64,000 nt of DNA from NCBI GenBank assembly GCA_964304625.1, contig OZ199838.1:8742001-8806000 (forward strand). The letters run 5' to 3'. This stretch comes from Kudoa neothunni (lineage: Eukaryota; Cnidaria). Of this stretch, positions 47,815-61,130 are shown piece after piece. The translations under genes were made by a program, and so were the position numbers. The notes beneath the pieces were generated by a model. It had not been told where the DNA came from. It saw only the letters and a list, made by a program, of their open reading frames with translations, and did no database searches. How positions within the stretch are numbered: the first letter of the stretch is position 1; every line of letters starts with the position of its first letter.

Positions 47815-50303
47815 CCCTCTAACGGGCTTGGGGTCTTTTAGACCCCAAAACGATTTTAATTTGTCCATAGAATATTTTATAATTATCTGGGATACTTGAA
47901 ATTTCGTCTATTCTCCTAAATTATTTTAATAAATAGATTTATAAAAATCTTTATGTGGAATATTGATTATTTCTTATCGAACAAAATTTTTATCTTCCAA
48001 CGGGCTTTGGGGTAAAAAAGACCCCAGATTTTTTTTGATTTGACGTATGTAGAAAATTATTATAAGATGATTTGGAAATTTAAAAAAAAATCTGCCCAAT
48101 AAATACTGTCAAATTTAGCAATTATTAATCAATATAATCCGCCGTAATCCGATTAAGTATGTAATCGCAACATATCGTAACCATCGTTTATATGAATACC
48201 GCAAGGTCAATGTTTATTAGCTAAATACAAACAAAATTAACATATTACCTCCGTGTACTAGCAATAAATAATCCCCTACAAAATAAGCTATAGATAATTT
48301 AAGCCTTAGGACCGTATATGAGAGTTAACGCGAAATATACACCAATTTTATCGTTTGTTGCGCACATTGAGATAATCATGGCACCATCCGAGGATTTTAG
48401 CGATGAATATCAACCTTTAAGTAGCGACATTGATGAAACCGTTCTTGAATATTCCGAAGAATCCGATGATACATCAGATTGCGAACATCCTGCGGATTCT
48501 ACGACAAGCAAAAGCGGAATACTTTGGACATTGAATAAGCCACCTCCATCAAAAATGCTGAAGGAGGATATCATGAATCCTCGACCTGGGCCAACAGCTT
48601 ATTGCATACAAAGAGTCAAAAACGTGTTGGACTGTTTTTTTATATTCTTCACTGATGAAATTTGCCAGGAAATAATAAAACAAACAAACGTTCACGGGAA
48701 ATTACACTTTTCTGATTTATGGAATGATTTAGACGACGTTGAATTAAGAGGATTTTTCGGAACACTAATTTTGATGGCTGTCTACAAAGACAGAGAGCAA
48801 CCTCTTTTAGAAATGTTTAGTATAAAGGAAGGGAGAGAGATGTATCGCGAAATCTTTTCATTTAATCGTTTTCGCCAAATTCTACGATGTATTCATTTTG
48901 ATAATCCAAGCACCAGATCTGAAAGAAGAGAATTGGATAAATTTTGTCCAATTCGCAACATATGGAACATGTGGATCCAGACTCTACCTATATGTTTTTT
49001 CCCCGGTGAAAAATGTTACCGTTGACGAGCAGTTAGTCTCGTTTAGAGGAAGATGCTCATTTTAGACAATATATGCCGATGAAGCCGGCGAAATATGGCC
49101 TAAAGTTTTTCCTAGCTGTCGATCCAGTCCGCAAATATGTTGTAAACATTTCTCCCTATCTAGGAAAGAACGGAACTCAAGCTAGCTAAAACTGTGGTGT
49201 TGGTGAGAATATTGTGCTTTCCCTTACAGCTCCCTTGTATAACTCAGGAAGAACTATAGTTGCAGATAATTTTTTCTCTTCCCTTAGACTAGCCGAGAAG
49301 CTGTTAGACAAACGTCTGACATATCTTGGAACAATTCGACACAATAAGAGAGATTTACCACCGTGTGTTCTTCCGTCTAGAAATCGTTCCTTATTCAGCA
49401 CTATGTTTATATTTTTTGATAAATATATGATCACTTCATATGTCAACAAAAAAAGAAGAGCAGTGATTCTCCTATCCTCAGGAACAACCAACACCAACAT
49501 AACCAACGATACACATAAACAAAAGCCTGAAACAATAGTGGATTATAATTGTTCCAAAGGAGGAGTAGATACCGTGGATCGGATGTTGGCTTCCGTTTCG
49601 GTCCGCAGATTTAATCGACGCTGGCCCATGGTGGTCTTTTATAATATGTTGGATTTGACTTTGATAAATTCATTTTGTCTATATAAACACATATTTAACG
49701 ATTCCACAAAATTGAGACGTGATTTTCTGAAAGAAATGGCTGGAGAGTTGTATAAACCTCTTTTGGAGAGAAATTCCCAAATGAAAAAAGGTTCAAAAAG
49801 ATCTCATCCAACTTCTATGGAAACATACAACTTTGCAGATTCAAATACTTCTAAACGAAGATGTGAACATTGTCCTCGTGAAAAACGATAAGAAAACCTC
49901 ATCCAAATGCTCAAATGTGGAAGTTTCTACTGTCGCGCCCATTCGTCAAATAAATGTCTAAATTGCTAGCTAATATAAACCAAATTTATTAGGGACCCTT
50001 GAAAATATTTTATCTTTTATTTTTTACTAAAATGTTATTTTTCATTATTTCAAATAAGACTAAACATATTATACGTTATAAAAACGATTTATCGCGATAT
50101 CTGCTTAATCTTGCCGAAGAGGATTACTGAAGATTAATTATGAAGTAATTGATTATTTTCTCAGCGTTACTTAGGCAGAATTTTCCCATATTTCCCTCAT
50201 AAGTTTATAATAATTTTCTGCATACATTAAATTAAAAAAAATCTGGGGTCTTTTTTACCCCAAAGCCCGTTGGAGGGTGGTCGTTTTTTCATCCGTTGGA
50301 GGG
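47815..50303 (+). mobile_element. piggyBac PB4
   Basis: 2489 bp between TTAA at 47811-47814 and 50304-50307. Left tip CCCTCTAACGGGCTT then the palindrome GGGGTCTTTTAGACCCC (47830-47846), with a second block near 48009. The right side has GGGGTCTTTTTTACCCC followed by AAAGCCCGTTGGAGGG and then an extra 26 bp that ends in the same CCGTTGGAGGG, so the right tip is duplicated. Same subfamily as PB5. Confidence 0.9.
48318..49980 (+). pseudogene. piggyBac transposase of PB4, broken
   Basis: Probable start at the Met of MAPSEDFSDEYQPL (48378). An acidic N-terminus precedes the transposase domain (RGFFGTLILMAVYKDR). First catalytic block VTVDEQLVSFRGRC at about 49016 is reached by a frameshift; a second frameshift follows at the adjacent TTTTAGAC. 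An in-frame TAA lies before VGENIVLSLTAPL. The second (VADNFFSSLRLAEKLL) and third (SKGGVDTVDRMLASV) Asp blocks are intact in the 49214-49891 frame. The cysteine-rich tail is split by a last frameshift (CEHCPREK, then CGSFYCRAHSSNKCLNC). Confidence 0.87.
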
Positions 50304-50599
50304 TTAATTTCCCGTTTAAGCAACAAATCTTTGTTTGCACCGAAACCCCGCCTACGCACAAACAAATGTTGTAACTCGTCTTAAGTACGTTCAAAAGTAG
50401 AAAAGAGTAAACTTTCAGAGTTTTAGTTGTATATAAATACAGAAAATTAGAGTTATCTACGACTATCATTGAACATTATAGAGAATCATGTGCAGTGGTA
50501 ATCTCATTGTTTGTCATCAGCGCTAATCTGTTTGAAAAAAGTTTACACTACAAATTAACCGCTTTATTAGAAAGTAGACAATCCCGTCGTATTTTTGTA

Positions 50600-50970
50600 G
50601 TTAATTTTGTATTTTTTTAAAGTATACTACGAAAATCAAATAGTCTAAAAAGTCTCTGTATAAGGAGAAGATTTGTGCGTACACACACGGACTTTACTAC
50701 TTTATATAGTAGGATAGATATTAATAAAACCAAAAATAGAAAAATTTATATTCTGAAAATTATATTATTCGATCAATAGTTTCCGATCGTTAATTAGGTA
50801 AATAGATTAACCACTAATTTAAGGTATATTAAAATTATTTTATTCTTTGAATTCTAAATACATTTTTATAAGTATCGCCAGCTGGAAAAAAGTTTATAAA
50901 AGTCTCGGTATAAGAATATAATTTGCACACACACGGACACTACTACTTTATATATTAGGATAGATTTTAA
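50600..50970 (-). repeat. Two related Helitron-like 5' ends (reverse strand)
   Basis: Reverse strand reads TCTATCCTACTATATAAAG then CCGTGTGTGTACGC (ending near 50719) and TCTATCCTAATATATAAAG then CCGTGTGTGTGC (ending near 50967). Both continue with ATTCTTATACNGAGACTTTT-like sequence, so they are copies of one short unit about 250 bp apart. No 3' CTAG ends were assigned. Confidence 0.5.
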
Positions 50971-51374
50971 AAATTATAAACATCTTAAATAAGTTTTTAA
51001 GCGTATGTTAATATTATTTTTATAAAGTGAAGAACAAAAATTGTTTTATTGCGTTTAAATATATTAAGTAAATTTTTACTTATACAATTCTGTTAGTTCA
51101 TGTGTTAGTCTCCGAAAATTTATTAACTTGTGCGACTTATTCAATTTAAATTCTATATAAATACTATAAGGAAAGTTTTTAAAATAAATCGAATGAAATT
51201 GATATGAATATCCGAATATTACGATTAGTTGACAACGTTTCGTAATCATATTTAAGCAAATTATGAAATGAACAAACAAATTCTAGTTCTAATTGTTTTA
51301 TAACATTATTGTTTGCATAAATTTTATTATTAGGTTTTCAGTACTCATATGATAATCCAAGTATGGGTTTACGG

Positions 51375-51981
51375 CAGAGGTCAGCAACGACCGGCTCGCG
51401 AGGGGTGTCAATGATGAAGTTAAATTTTTGGGACGGTACTTGTATAATTTCCCCAATTTTTAATGTCGATCTCTTCAGAATATAAATAAGCTTAATTGCA
51501 ATGTGAACTAAGTTAATTAAGTACTATCCTCTTTTTCTAAATATAAAAGTAATTAAAAAAATAAACATCAAAATTTTTCCCCAAACGAATTCCTTACTTA
51601 CGTTTACTGATTGTATGACGTTAGTTTTATTGTAATTAATGGAAACGTTTAATCATTGTTCTTCACGATTTCGAACCATAATTTAAATATATAAATGTTT
51701 AAATTCAGCATCAATAACATCAGGGAAACTTTGAAATAAAAAATTGTATAAAACCAGTAATTTCTTCATAAAAAATGTCGAACTTTCACGTTCGTTGCAT
51801 TTCTTTTTCTCGTTAAAATAAAAATGTATCATTTTAAACTTCAAAATATAAATTTACTAATCCAATTTTCCATTGTACTGTGAAAAATCCATTACATCCA
51901 AAGGATTTAAATATATTCTGACCTTTCGTCTAGTTTGGCATGACCATCCGGCCTCAAACCAAATAGGGTTGCCGAGCTCTG
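51375..51981. mobile_element. Non-autonomous hAT element with 8-bp target duplication
   Basis: 607 bp. Ends CAGAGGTCAGCAACGACCGG and, reversed, CAGAGCTCGGCAACCCTATT. Flanks GTTTACGG (51367-51374) and GTTTACGA (51982-51989) match at 7 of 8 positions. No transposase frame. Confidence 0.78.
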
Positions 51982-51989
51982 GTTTACGA

Positions 51990-53123
51990 TAAATTTCTTT
52001 TCATTATTTAATAGTCATTTCAAATTTTTAGAACTTTAAAACGTTGAATTAAGGAATTCTTAATGTCTAAAGATGCAAAAAACGTCAAGTTTCAATGCAC
52101 GTTGCTACAGAAGTTGGATATCTGGCGACGATACCGTCCGGATCAAAATTTGGTCAAAAATTAGAAATTAGTTTCATGAGCTGAATATTTGTCCTCGGTA
52201 TTCTTTTTTGTTGATAAATATATTCGTGAAAAATTTTTTTGGGAAAACATGTGAAAATGGGAGATTTTCTGGAGTTAAAGGTTTTATAATTGCCTTTTTC
52301 ACTTGGATTATTATTTTTGCATTATATAAAAAATAAACTTTGGATGTAAAGATGAGCCTTGATTTTAGCAGAGAGAGGAGGATGCGAAATAAACGTGAGG
52401 ATGCAACATACGTAGGGATGTATTGGGCTAGAAGTTAACATGTGTTAGCGCGTGATCTCAAATCGTTCATAGAATCAACCAAAAAAGTACGCCGCAATAA
52501 ACTAGGGGGGTTTCATTATGCGAACAAAAAAATGTGTAATAATTTTAGAAGACGGATAAATTATAATTTTGAATGTTTTCTAATTAAAATGTGATTATTT
52601 TAATAAATTAGATTTATAAGGAGTAATTAAAATTGGAAATATCATGATAATACTGCAAAATTTGAACATAATTGTAATAGAGAGTAAATCACTATTTAAG
52701 TCAAAATGGAAATTGTAGCACTTAACGCTTTCAAATAACAATTCCCTATAAATGCTGGAATAAAAGACTATTCAAAATTATTAACCTTATAATATTCATC
52801 AGAAAATTTAATGGTTTAAATAGTTGTTATTTATAACAAATTGGATAAGTACTCCCTCTATGAAACCTTCTATTGGATAATTCACAGGTTTCATCGTTGT
52901 TTCGTTGAGTATTTTATAGATTTATACATTTATAATGTTCAAACAAAGTAGAAGAGTCAGAAAGAGAAGAAAAATTAAAGTCACAAATAATAAGGAAGTA
53001 ATAATTCAAGTAAAAAATTATTGGCTCTGCGCTTTTTAAGCCTAGAGGAAATAAATATCAAATAATGGTATAAAAATTGAAACTACCGAATATTTGTAGA
53101 TTAGATTCGGTTGATTTAATACG
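51990..53123. other. Intergenic, nothing recognised
   Basis: AT-rich, downstream of the claudin-like gene. No supported gene or repeat edge. Confidence 0.3.
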
Positions 53124-55869
53124 TCAAAGAATGAAGTCACTGAGGATGACAAGAATATACGCAAGAATTGATGAACCAAATGATGCACAACCAACAAAAA
53201 AACCGTATCCAAAAAGAACAGTGGCGCCTTCTGGAAGCTTTTTAAAATCTTGAATAGCGTAGTTGGCAAAAACGAAAAGAGCGATAGCAGTTGTAACACC
53301 TTCGAATAAAATATTTTAAAATTAAATTTTGGATACTTTTTTAGATACATTGTATGATGAGGATGTGTGAGATGGGCTTGGGTACTTTAAATATAAGTTT
53401 TAAGGCAATATACGGTAGATAAACCAAAACCAAACAGACTGAAATAAAAAGACAAATTCTGGTTAGGATAATTTTGAATGAACCCTCTGTAATTAGAGGA
53501 TTATAGGAGAATATCAAATAAATATTTTTATACTTGTTGGTTTTTTAATTTTGGCAACAGTGATTATTCCAACTCTTCCAGCTATATTATAAATAGAAAT
53601 ATATAATATAGAACAAAATTTCTGCATTATTAAAAATTAGAGTCAAATGAAATACAAATTCAAATTTAGCGTTGATTAATACAATCAGCTAGATATTGAA
53701 AATAAGCCTCAAGTGTCTATTTTATTGCGGTTATAGGCTCTATGAAATGTGCTTAATATATTCTATCTTTTGAGGTAGTAAAATAATTGTATTAAAGCTG
53801 TATTATAAAACTATAATCAAATATATCTAACCATCATTGGTATTAATGAAGTTTAAAATTTTAAAAATATATTTTGTTGAAACCAACAATGATAAGCGGG
53901 ATTAAGAAATGTACTCATCAAATTAACCAAATACTGTTAATTTAGTATAGGAACTAAATTAAATTTCTTAGAATTTAGCCAACCCCAAAAGAGAATTAAC
54001 TTTTAGATATTCATGAGTGCCGTTTAATTAAATATACAAAAGCAACAAATTAAATCTTAATAAAAATCAGCTAAGAATAAAATTATAATAAAGGAAGTAA
54101 TAAATCTTCATATTTTATACACTCTATTATTTTATTCTATCAGACTTCATAATGTTAACTTTAATTTAATGTTGAGGTACCTCATTGTCTTTAGTGTGCA
54201 TTCATCAGGTTTTGAAAGAGATATGATAAGATCTTATTTTAGCATATGCTTTTAGAATTTTGAAATTATAGTTGGGTTAAATTAGTTAAAATTTATATTC
54301 TCACAAGGATTGACTAATATCTCATTATTATTATAAACCTCTCGGATAAAGGAAACGGATAGATTAAAACCATTCAATTTTCTTTTAAACTTTACGAAAT
54401 AAATATTATGTTATTGAATAATATGAGATATCATTGATAGCATCATGTAAACTTATGATCAAAATCTCAAGGAACATTTTTTAAACTATAACGTTCAATG
54501 TTTATTTCGAGACTATGAAACATTCTCTTAATGTTACTCTTAATATCACTAACAAATGAAATGAATACAAATAACATTAATTTTGATATAATTAAAGTAT
54601 TCAAAGATAAATTTATCTTTACCAAAAAATGTTTGATTTAAAAAAAGTGTTAATTACGGCTACATTGAATTCAGTAATAATATACTGTATTTGTTAACAA
54701 CTGCAAAGATAATAAATTTTAGACACAAAAAAGGGGTTATTAGAATAAATAATTTTACCGGATAAAATATTTTAAATATAAAAATATACCTGGGTAAATA
54801 TAAGATGCCGATGTTAGCTCTAAAAATTTTCAATGCATCATTGGAAGCACAAAGTAAGTGAAGTACCTGTTTTTGAGCTGACCATATTTGAGAGAACTTT
54901 TTTAAAATTGTTGAACTCATTTTTGATTTCTTTAGGATTCTTCAATATTTCAATACCTTTGGTCTTGATATCCTCAATGATCTTACTTGCAGCAGGAGGT
55001 GGTTGATCAACTAAATTTATCATTTAAATGGTTAAAAACGTCATGCAAGTATTTATAGAAACATATAATATGACGGAGAAATTATTATATTTCATAACGA
55101 TATTTAATAGTAGCTAAAATATAAAAACTTTATTTAACAATGAAACCATTCTATTTATTTGATCTCTAATGTGATTAGAATAAAACACAATACTTATGAC
55201 CATCAGTGTGTTTTTTGATTGTTAATCTATAATAATACCATCCATATAAGAAAGAATATTTTGCATGTGTTTTTCTATGAATAATACAAAATCGCTTTTC
55301 TCTAAAAGCCAAAAATGATCAAATAATTATGTATATTTAATACGTTGTGCAGTGGCCTCAGCGTTGAAAGCATCGAGAACTATTGAAAACGTTTACATAA
55401 CTAATTACGTAATATTTGTAGTTGGTTTACTTTTTTGATCCAGCCCAACTAATAAAATACATTAAACTGCTACAAAATCAAAGAGTTACCTGTATTTATC
55501 ATATTTGTGACATCTTCCTGATATCGTACGGGGTCTTAATTTAATGAATGGTAAATAAACATACGTTGTGGTTACAGTGATAATAAAATACCTGAATTGG
55601 ATTTAATGGAGGTAGTAAATGAAGCTAATAATATTAAATTTGTTCTGTAATCACAATAGCATCAAAAACCTACCGTCTTTCATATACACTACATCAACAT
55701 CACAGTGATCTTCATCCACCGTGTATACACATCCCATAAACAAACCAGAGTTATACGTCCCAAATTTGGATTTGTAAACAATGAGATCATTTGAAAACCC
55801 GGAGAAAATCAGGGTCAAAAATGTTATGCAAGTTAAAACAAAAGCCGTAACCAAGGTTAAACATCGCAA
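53124..55869 (-). CDS. Claudin/PMP22-like four-helix membrane protein, 242 aa
   Basis: Exons 55869-55674, 55534-55490, 55010-54867, 54819-54790, 53581-53534, 53438-53349 and 53299-53124 give 729 nt in one frame, with all junctions in phase 1. Helix 1 is LVTAFVLTCITFLTLIFS. The first extracellular loop has GLFMGCVYTVDEDHC, which matches the GLWxxC...C signature of claudin-type proteins. Helix 2 is CLVLVYLPYIALKLIF, helix 3 VTTAIALFVFANYAI and helix 4 FGYGFFVGCASFGSSILAYI. The first loop is longer than in true claudins, with a Lys/Glu-rich stretch (IEDIKTKGIEILKNPKEIK). Such proteins shape cell junctions or membranes. The exact subfamily is unknown. Confidence 0.78.
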
Positions 55870-57040
55870 AACCTTGATGAAGTAAAATGAAATTTTAACA
55901 TCTTAAAAATTACCATTTCTCGTAATGACTACTGTATATTAACTAATTGTTAATAAGATTCCCTAAATCTTAAATAGAACATTGAATTAATACAATTGAT
56001 ACCTTAAACCGATTAAATGATCCTTGTATGTATTCTTTTATTTTTTAAGTTCATTTATTCTAGTTTTTCGTAAGGGGAAACCACGTTATAATTTGTGCAT
56101 GTAGCTGGGATGAAAACAAAACAAATAAATATATATATTGGATGTTAGCTCGTTTTATTTGAGGGATTAAACATAGGTCTTTATTGATAAATAACATCGT
56201 AAATGTTTGATCTCACCTAAAATATTATTATCAACTTGGGTACTATACGGTTGATACGGTTATTACGTATTTTCATATACAAAGTCACACCCTTGATTTT
56301 AACTTGGTTAAAAATTGTAAGTAGCTATGTATACAAAGTTAAAAAATGTATACGTCGAAGCAATATTCTTAATTTTTTTAACGCCATAGTGAAAAACCGG
56401 AATTCACTCACGTTTTAGTCATGAGTAAAAATTAAGGTGGGCTATTTTACGAACAATCAACACTTTTGTAAAGTCTAAAACATGTTCTTTTGTTGAAATT
56501 ATTAAAAACAGAATCACTGACTTGAAGAAGTTAAAATCAACTCATTATAGAAGCTTCCTCTTTTATAAAGAATTTTCTAACACTATATTAGTGATACTCT
56601 GATTAATGAGCAATGAGTTAATGAGTTGCGAAAATTATTTTTTGGTCTCGCTCATTTGTTCCGAGGTGGGTTCCATCAAATATAATTACCATAAAAGCTA
56701 TGCCCTAACCAATTATTATATCGATTCTGTCCACCAAGAGGATAATAATGTATTAACTCTATGAAGATTATTTGATAGGTGACTTTAAAAATGTTGTTAT
56801 TAATCCCATCATAACAATTGTTTTGGATTAGGGGTTAAGATCGGTTCGGTTATCACTGTCGGTTTCGGTTCGGGTTTTAAAATTTATTTTGTAATTAATA
56901 TAAATTAGCTTTTATTATTAATTGTTACAGTCTTAAATATGTAAACGCTTTTTTGAAATAATAAAAGGAAAACAAATATTTTTGAATGATTTATTTTAAC
57001 AATGAACAAATTTTGTATTTAACAATACAGGAATTGTATC
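55870..57040. other. Intergenic, AT-rich
   Basis: Between the claudin-like gene and the MULE-split gene. A short GGTTCGGTT-type repeat at about 56836-56875 stands out but has no clear unit boundary. Confidence 0.3.
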
Positions 57041-57487
57041 TAGTATTTAAAGCTATTTTGTTAGGCTTTCTAATAAAAGAGCAACATGTAATAAACGTGA
57101 CTTAGTATTCACCAATACAATTAAGGATTTCTCACGTATTGACGGAACCATTTCAGAAATTTTAAAAACGAAATTTATCAAACGTTGCTTTGAATTTCGC
57201 ACTATTTGGTCCGATATATTTATGTTTCTAAGCTTTGATTCAAACATTTGTATAAAGACTATTTTCTACAAAAGACTGTAAATTTGGAGCTAGAGGAAAT
57301 ATTTAATTTCATTGAATTGAATGATCAAATCCAAAACTATGAACCTTCCGAATCTGAGATAAATTTAGACAATTTGATAAATTACGTATCCAGACCAAGC
57401 GGAACAAAATATTTTTCGCATTTAGCGAAATTACAAATGTTATTAATCACGGTGTGGTGTCGGATCATTTAAAAAAGGTTAATAAAA

Positions 57488-60400
57488 TGCAGTGGCTATT
57501 ACCACGGATCTGTGTAATCCCCACCTTCGGCACATGCTATTAACACGGGAATCAATTTCTCTGCAATTGTTATCTCTATTAAATAACTAATTTCACATTA
57601 CTATTATTTATATTTTTCTCTACTAAATTATGAAAAATAAAGAAATTTGAGATGGTTGTAAATTTATGTAAAATAGACGGTCAGAAACAAATGTTAGCGA
57701 ATTTAATAGACTAAAACAATATTAACCTTGAATTAATTATAAATATTAATCATTTCTAAATTATTGCTTTGAGCCATGCAGTGTAAACATAACTCCACGT
57801 GTTTCACGAGTTTGGTTGAACTACAATGAGTGATTCGAATTCAGACAGTTTTCATGTTGGAATGAAATTTGAAACTTTTTGAAGTTTAAAATCTTATATT
57901 CAAGAGTATGAGATAAGTCATTCTGTGAATTTAAAGATTCGAGATTCAAGAAGAATTGTCTCAGTGCAAAGCCGGGTTAATCGATATATTAAAAACACGC
58001 TAGTGTATTACGAAATAACTTACGTATGCTACTTTGGAGCCCATTACCGAAATAGAGGTAAAGGCGAACGCAAGAAAAATTCCCTTAAGAGAGATTGCCC
58101 ATTTAAAGTTACATTAAGAGTAAGTGTAGATGGAAATTTCCTGGATATTAGATCTTCTAACACTGCCCATAACCATCCAAATGATCCATGGATCTATGAA
58201 AACTTACCCAGTCCGAGGAAATTAAACCGATGTGACGGCTATTTGTCAGAGCTTCTTTCTCTCGGAGCAAACAAAAAGCTCATACAAGCCAAGATAAATG
58301 ACGAGACAGGCAAGAATATACCTTTGAAAGCTATCTACAACATTAAAAAATCCTCTAAAGTTGGAACTGATAACGTTACTTTAATTTTAGAAATTTTAAA
58401 GAATCAATACAATTGCATGGTGAGCGTTTTATCAGATGATAATAAAAATGTTTGTGGAATTTTTTTTATGGATAAACAGATGCTCAACACAATTAATTTC
58501 TTTCCAGAGTTACTCATGCTTGATGCAACCTATAAACTGCTAGACTCACGGTAATCTTAGGAGGTTTTCTCTATTTCGTTGTTTTATTAGTTCATTAGTG
58601 CGCCATTATATCTGTCTGTTGCAGAAGACTCGGTTGGTGAAACCCACATAACTAGCGGCTGCATCTTGTACGATGAAACGGCGGAGTCAATTAAATGGTA
58701 TATTTCTCAACTAATAAAAATGATTCCGAACATGATTCAAAATGTCCGAACGATCATTACTGACAATCACCACACTCTAAGGAAGTGTTTGAAAGAATTA
58801 TTTCCTAACTCCAATCTAATGATCTGTATATTTCATGTTTCTCAAAGTTTCAGACGTGAAATAACTATGTCGAAATACGGTATCACTCGAGAGAAAAGGG
58901 ACCGATTGCTTGAAACTCTTAATAAAATTATCTATTCGAAAAATAAACATGAATTCGATAAACTATGCAATAATTATTTTCAATAAAGCAATGATAAATT
59001 TATTAACTATTTTAAATCCAATCGCTGATGAATGGGTCATAGGATTAAGTGAAACACATCATTTCTATGAAAACTTGACCAATAATAGATTAGAAGCCAT
59101 TAATGGTCAATTAAAACAAACAATAAAGAAATTTTCAAATCTTAATGATTTTTTCCGTTATTTCTTTGACGCTCTCAAATCAATGAGAATAGAAAGGAAA
59201 TACAATATAACCAAAATATTACTGAACCCAGTTAATTTTGATACCTCAAATGAGGTTCTAAACGCGTATTTTAATCATTTAAATCCATTTGCCTTCAATA
59301 TAATCCATAAACAAATTCAAAATTTTGACGAAAACACTAATACAGATAGTTTAACTACATCCATAAAATGTAATTGTTATATTTACAGATCGTATCTCCT
59401 TCCATGTAGTCATATTTTTAAAAAGAGAGCGTTTAACCTGCTTCCAATGTTCGATTCAAATTTATGCCACCCTAGGTGGTCAAAAGATTACATGAGCCGA
59501 TTCTTGGAAATGGAAACTATAAATATAACACCAAAAGAGAGTATTACAATAAAACCAAAAGGAATTTTTAATTCTTATGGAAAACGTTTAAAAAATTCTG
59601 TGATTTACACAAATAAGCTAGCAGCTTTGTCCGCTGAATATTGTGGGGAGTTTTATGATAGTTGCCTATCATTATTCAACACAATAGAAAAAACAATCAA
59701 GAACCACAACATCAAATTAATAAAACAAATAAATCAATTAGATATTTTAAGAAAACTTAATTTTTCTTGATCTTATTTTTAGGAAATCGCACCATTGAAT
59801 ACTCCGAGGTTATAGCCGAAGATGAAGATATTTCTGAAGGAAGAGGTATATGACGCTTAACTTAACTACTTTACTCGTATCTAGCTTACAAAAAATAGAT
59901 GTTATTGGGAATATTTTTAATTCTCAAATAATTGTTGAGGGTGCTGGTAATAATATTGTTCCGCAAGGTGAGGAGATTATCGAGAATATTATTGTTAATA
60001 ATATTTCAAATGAAAATGCTCCCGAGCTCCAAACCGTTTTGTCTGAAGATCAATTAGTACCTACTTTAAATATGATCGAACTTGATGTTACTTCCATTTC
60101 CTCTCTTTTTTTAAATTATTTTAGCCTTAAAAAATTTCCTCTCGAGTGAAGTCTGTTGGGAGACCAAAGGGATACGCTTTAACCATTATTGGATACAAAA
60201 AGAAAACTAAATTTTCTTAGATCTCTCACTATTTATTTGACTAGGATAGCCATTGTTCATCGTGTTATATTCATCTAATTTCTGAAAAATGACCTAATTA
60301 TGATTAGTTTTCTCAAATTTCTTGTCTATATTGAAATCTAAAGCGGAAAATTCACATCATTTCTGTGAAATATAATGAGCATATCTTATCTTGAAGTTCA

Positions 60401-60806
60401 TAATTTATGAATAGAATACAATAAATCACATAATTTAAACATTGTAAATATTGGAAATAAATTAAATAACACGAGGTTGAACGTATCATGTGGAAGCGCG
60501 CGCTTCAAGAGTAATGTCAGACCTACAAAATCACACCAAATTCTTTAACTTTAACCTTATTATTGACACAAAATGATATAATACAATTTTGATCATGTAT
60601 TAAATTAAGATTAATAAATCTTTCATTTAATTATGGAAAGCGATCAATGAAATGAACAATATAAATATGTAAAAAAAGATATTATCAATTGTTACCTAAT
60701 TCTATAATTTAGTAGAGAAAAATATAAATAATAGTAATGTTAAATTAGTTATTTAATAGAGATAACAATTTCAGAGAAATTGATTCCCGTGGTAATAGCC
60801 ACTACC
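57488..60806 (+). mobile_element. MULE/Mutator-type DNA transposon
   Basis: 3319 bp flanked by the 9-bp direct repeat TTAATAAAA (57479-57487 and 60807-60815). Long terminal inverted repeats: right arm 60704-60806 (103 bp) and left arm 57488-57631, which equals the right arm plus a 41-nt insertion. A 9-bp duplication with about 100-bp repeats is typical for Mutator-like elements. Confidence 0.92.
57826..60219 (+). pseudogene. MULE transposase (FAR1/FLYWCH-like, DDE, SWIM finger), decayed
   Basis: Starts MSDSNSDSFHVGMKFETF, interrupted at once by TGA. Then a FAR1/FLYWCH-like DNA-binding domain (SYIQEYEISHSVNLK, RDCPFKVTLRV, HNHP), the MULE core with first Asp in LMLDATYKLL, second in IITDNHHTLRKCL and CIFHVSQSF, and the Glu in NNRLEAINGQLK. 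A SWIM zinc finger follows (CNCYIYRSYLLPCSHIF). C-terminal exons end with VGRPKGYALTIIGYKKKTK, an AT-hook-like tail. There are frame breaks near 58560-58625 (imperfect intron join) and 58984. Likely inactive. Confidence 0.85.
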
Positions 60807-61130
60807 TTAATAAAACTCTTTCTAACGTTAGACCTACGAGTATTGATTCAGACAGATGTTTTACCTTACACAACCGTGCTATTTCCTCATTTATAGCAAA
60901 ATTGAGTGACTCGAAACTTGAAACCATTGTGTTCATTTATGAAAATAGGAATAATTAAATTAAAATTTGAGACGTGAAATCTTTTATTATGTGTTTGAAA
61001 CCATTTTATCGTAAAAGATTTCTAATCGTTTTAAAATGCAGTAAAAAATAATTTTAAAAAATTAAAGATAAAATCAAATTTAATTCAATTGAAAAAGAGT
61101 TCAAAATTTTGTTTTAGAGAGCATATTTAA

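Larger units (their letters stand above)
57041..60957 (+). pseudogene. Host gene of unknown function split by a MULE
   Basis: Left part: coding frames 57050-57290 (RDLVFTNTIKDFSRIDGTIS), 57270-57470 (NLELEEIFNFIELNDQIQN) and then, one frame over, ITNVINHGVVSDHLKKVNK up to 57487. Right part: 60816-60957 (TLSNVRPTSIDSDRCFTLHN) ending in TAA. Removing the MULE and one copy of TTAATAAAA joins VNK and TLS in the same frame. Two frame changes in the left part are either short unrecognised introns or lesions. The upstream start was not found. Family not recognised. Confidence 0.55.

Noticed and set aside
56836-56875. GGTTCGGTT repeat as a transposon tip
   Set aside because: It is a short low-complexity run with no inverted partner or duplication.
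57053-57247. 64-codon minus-strand frame
   Set aside because: The plus strand of the same stretch gives a longer coherent coding series that continues across the MULE insertion, so the minus frame is treated as a shadow.
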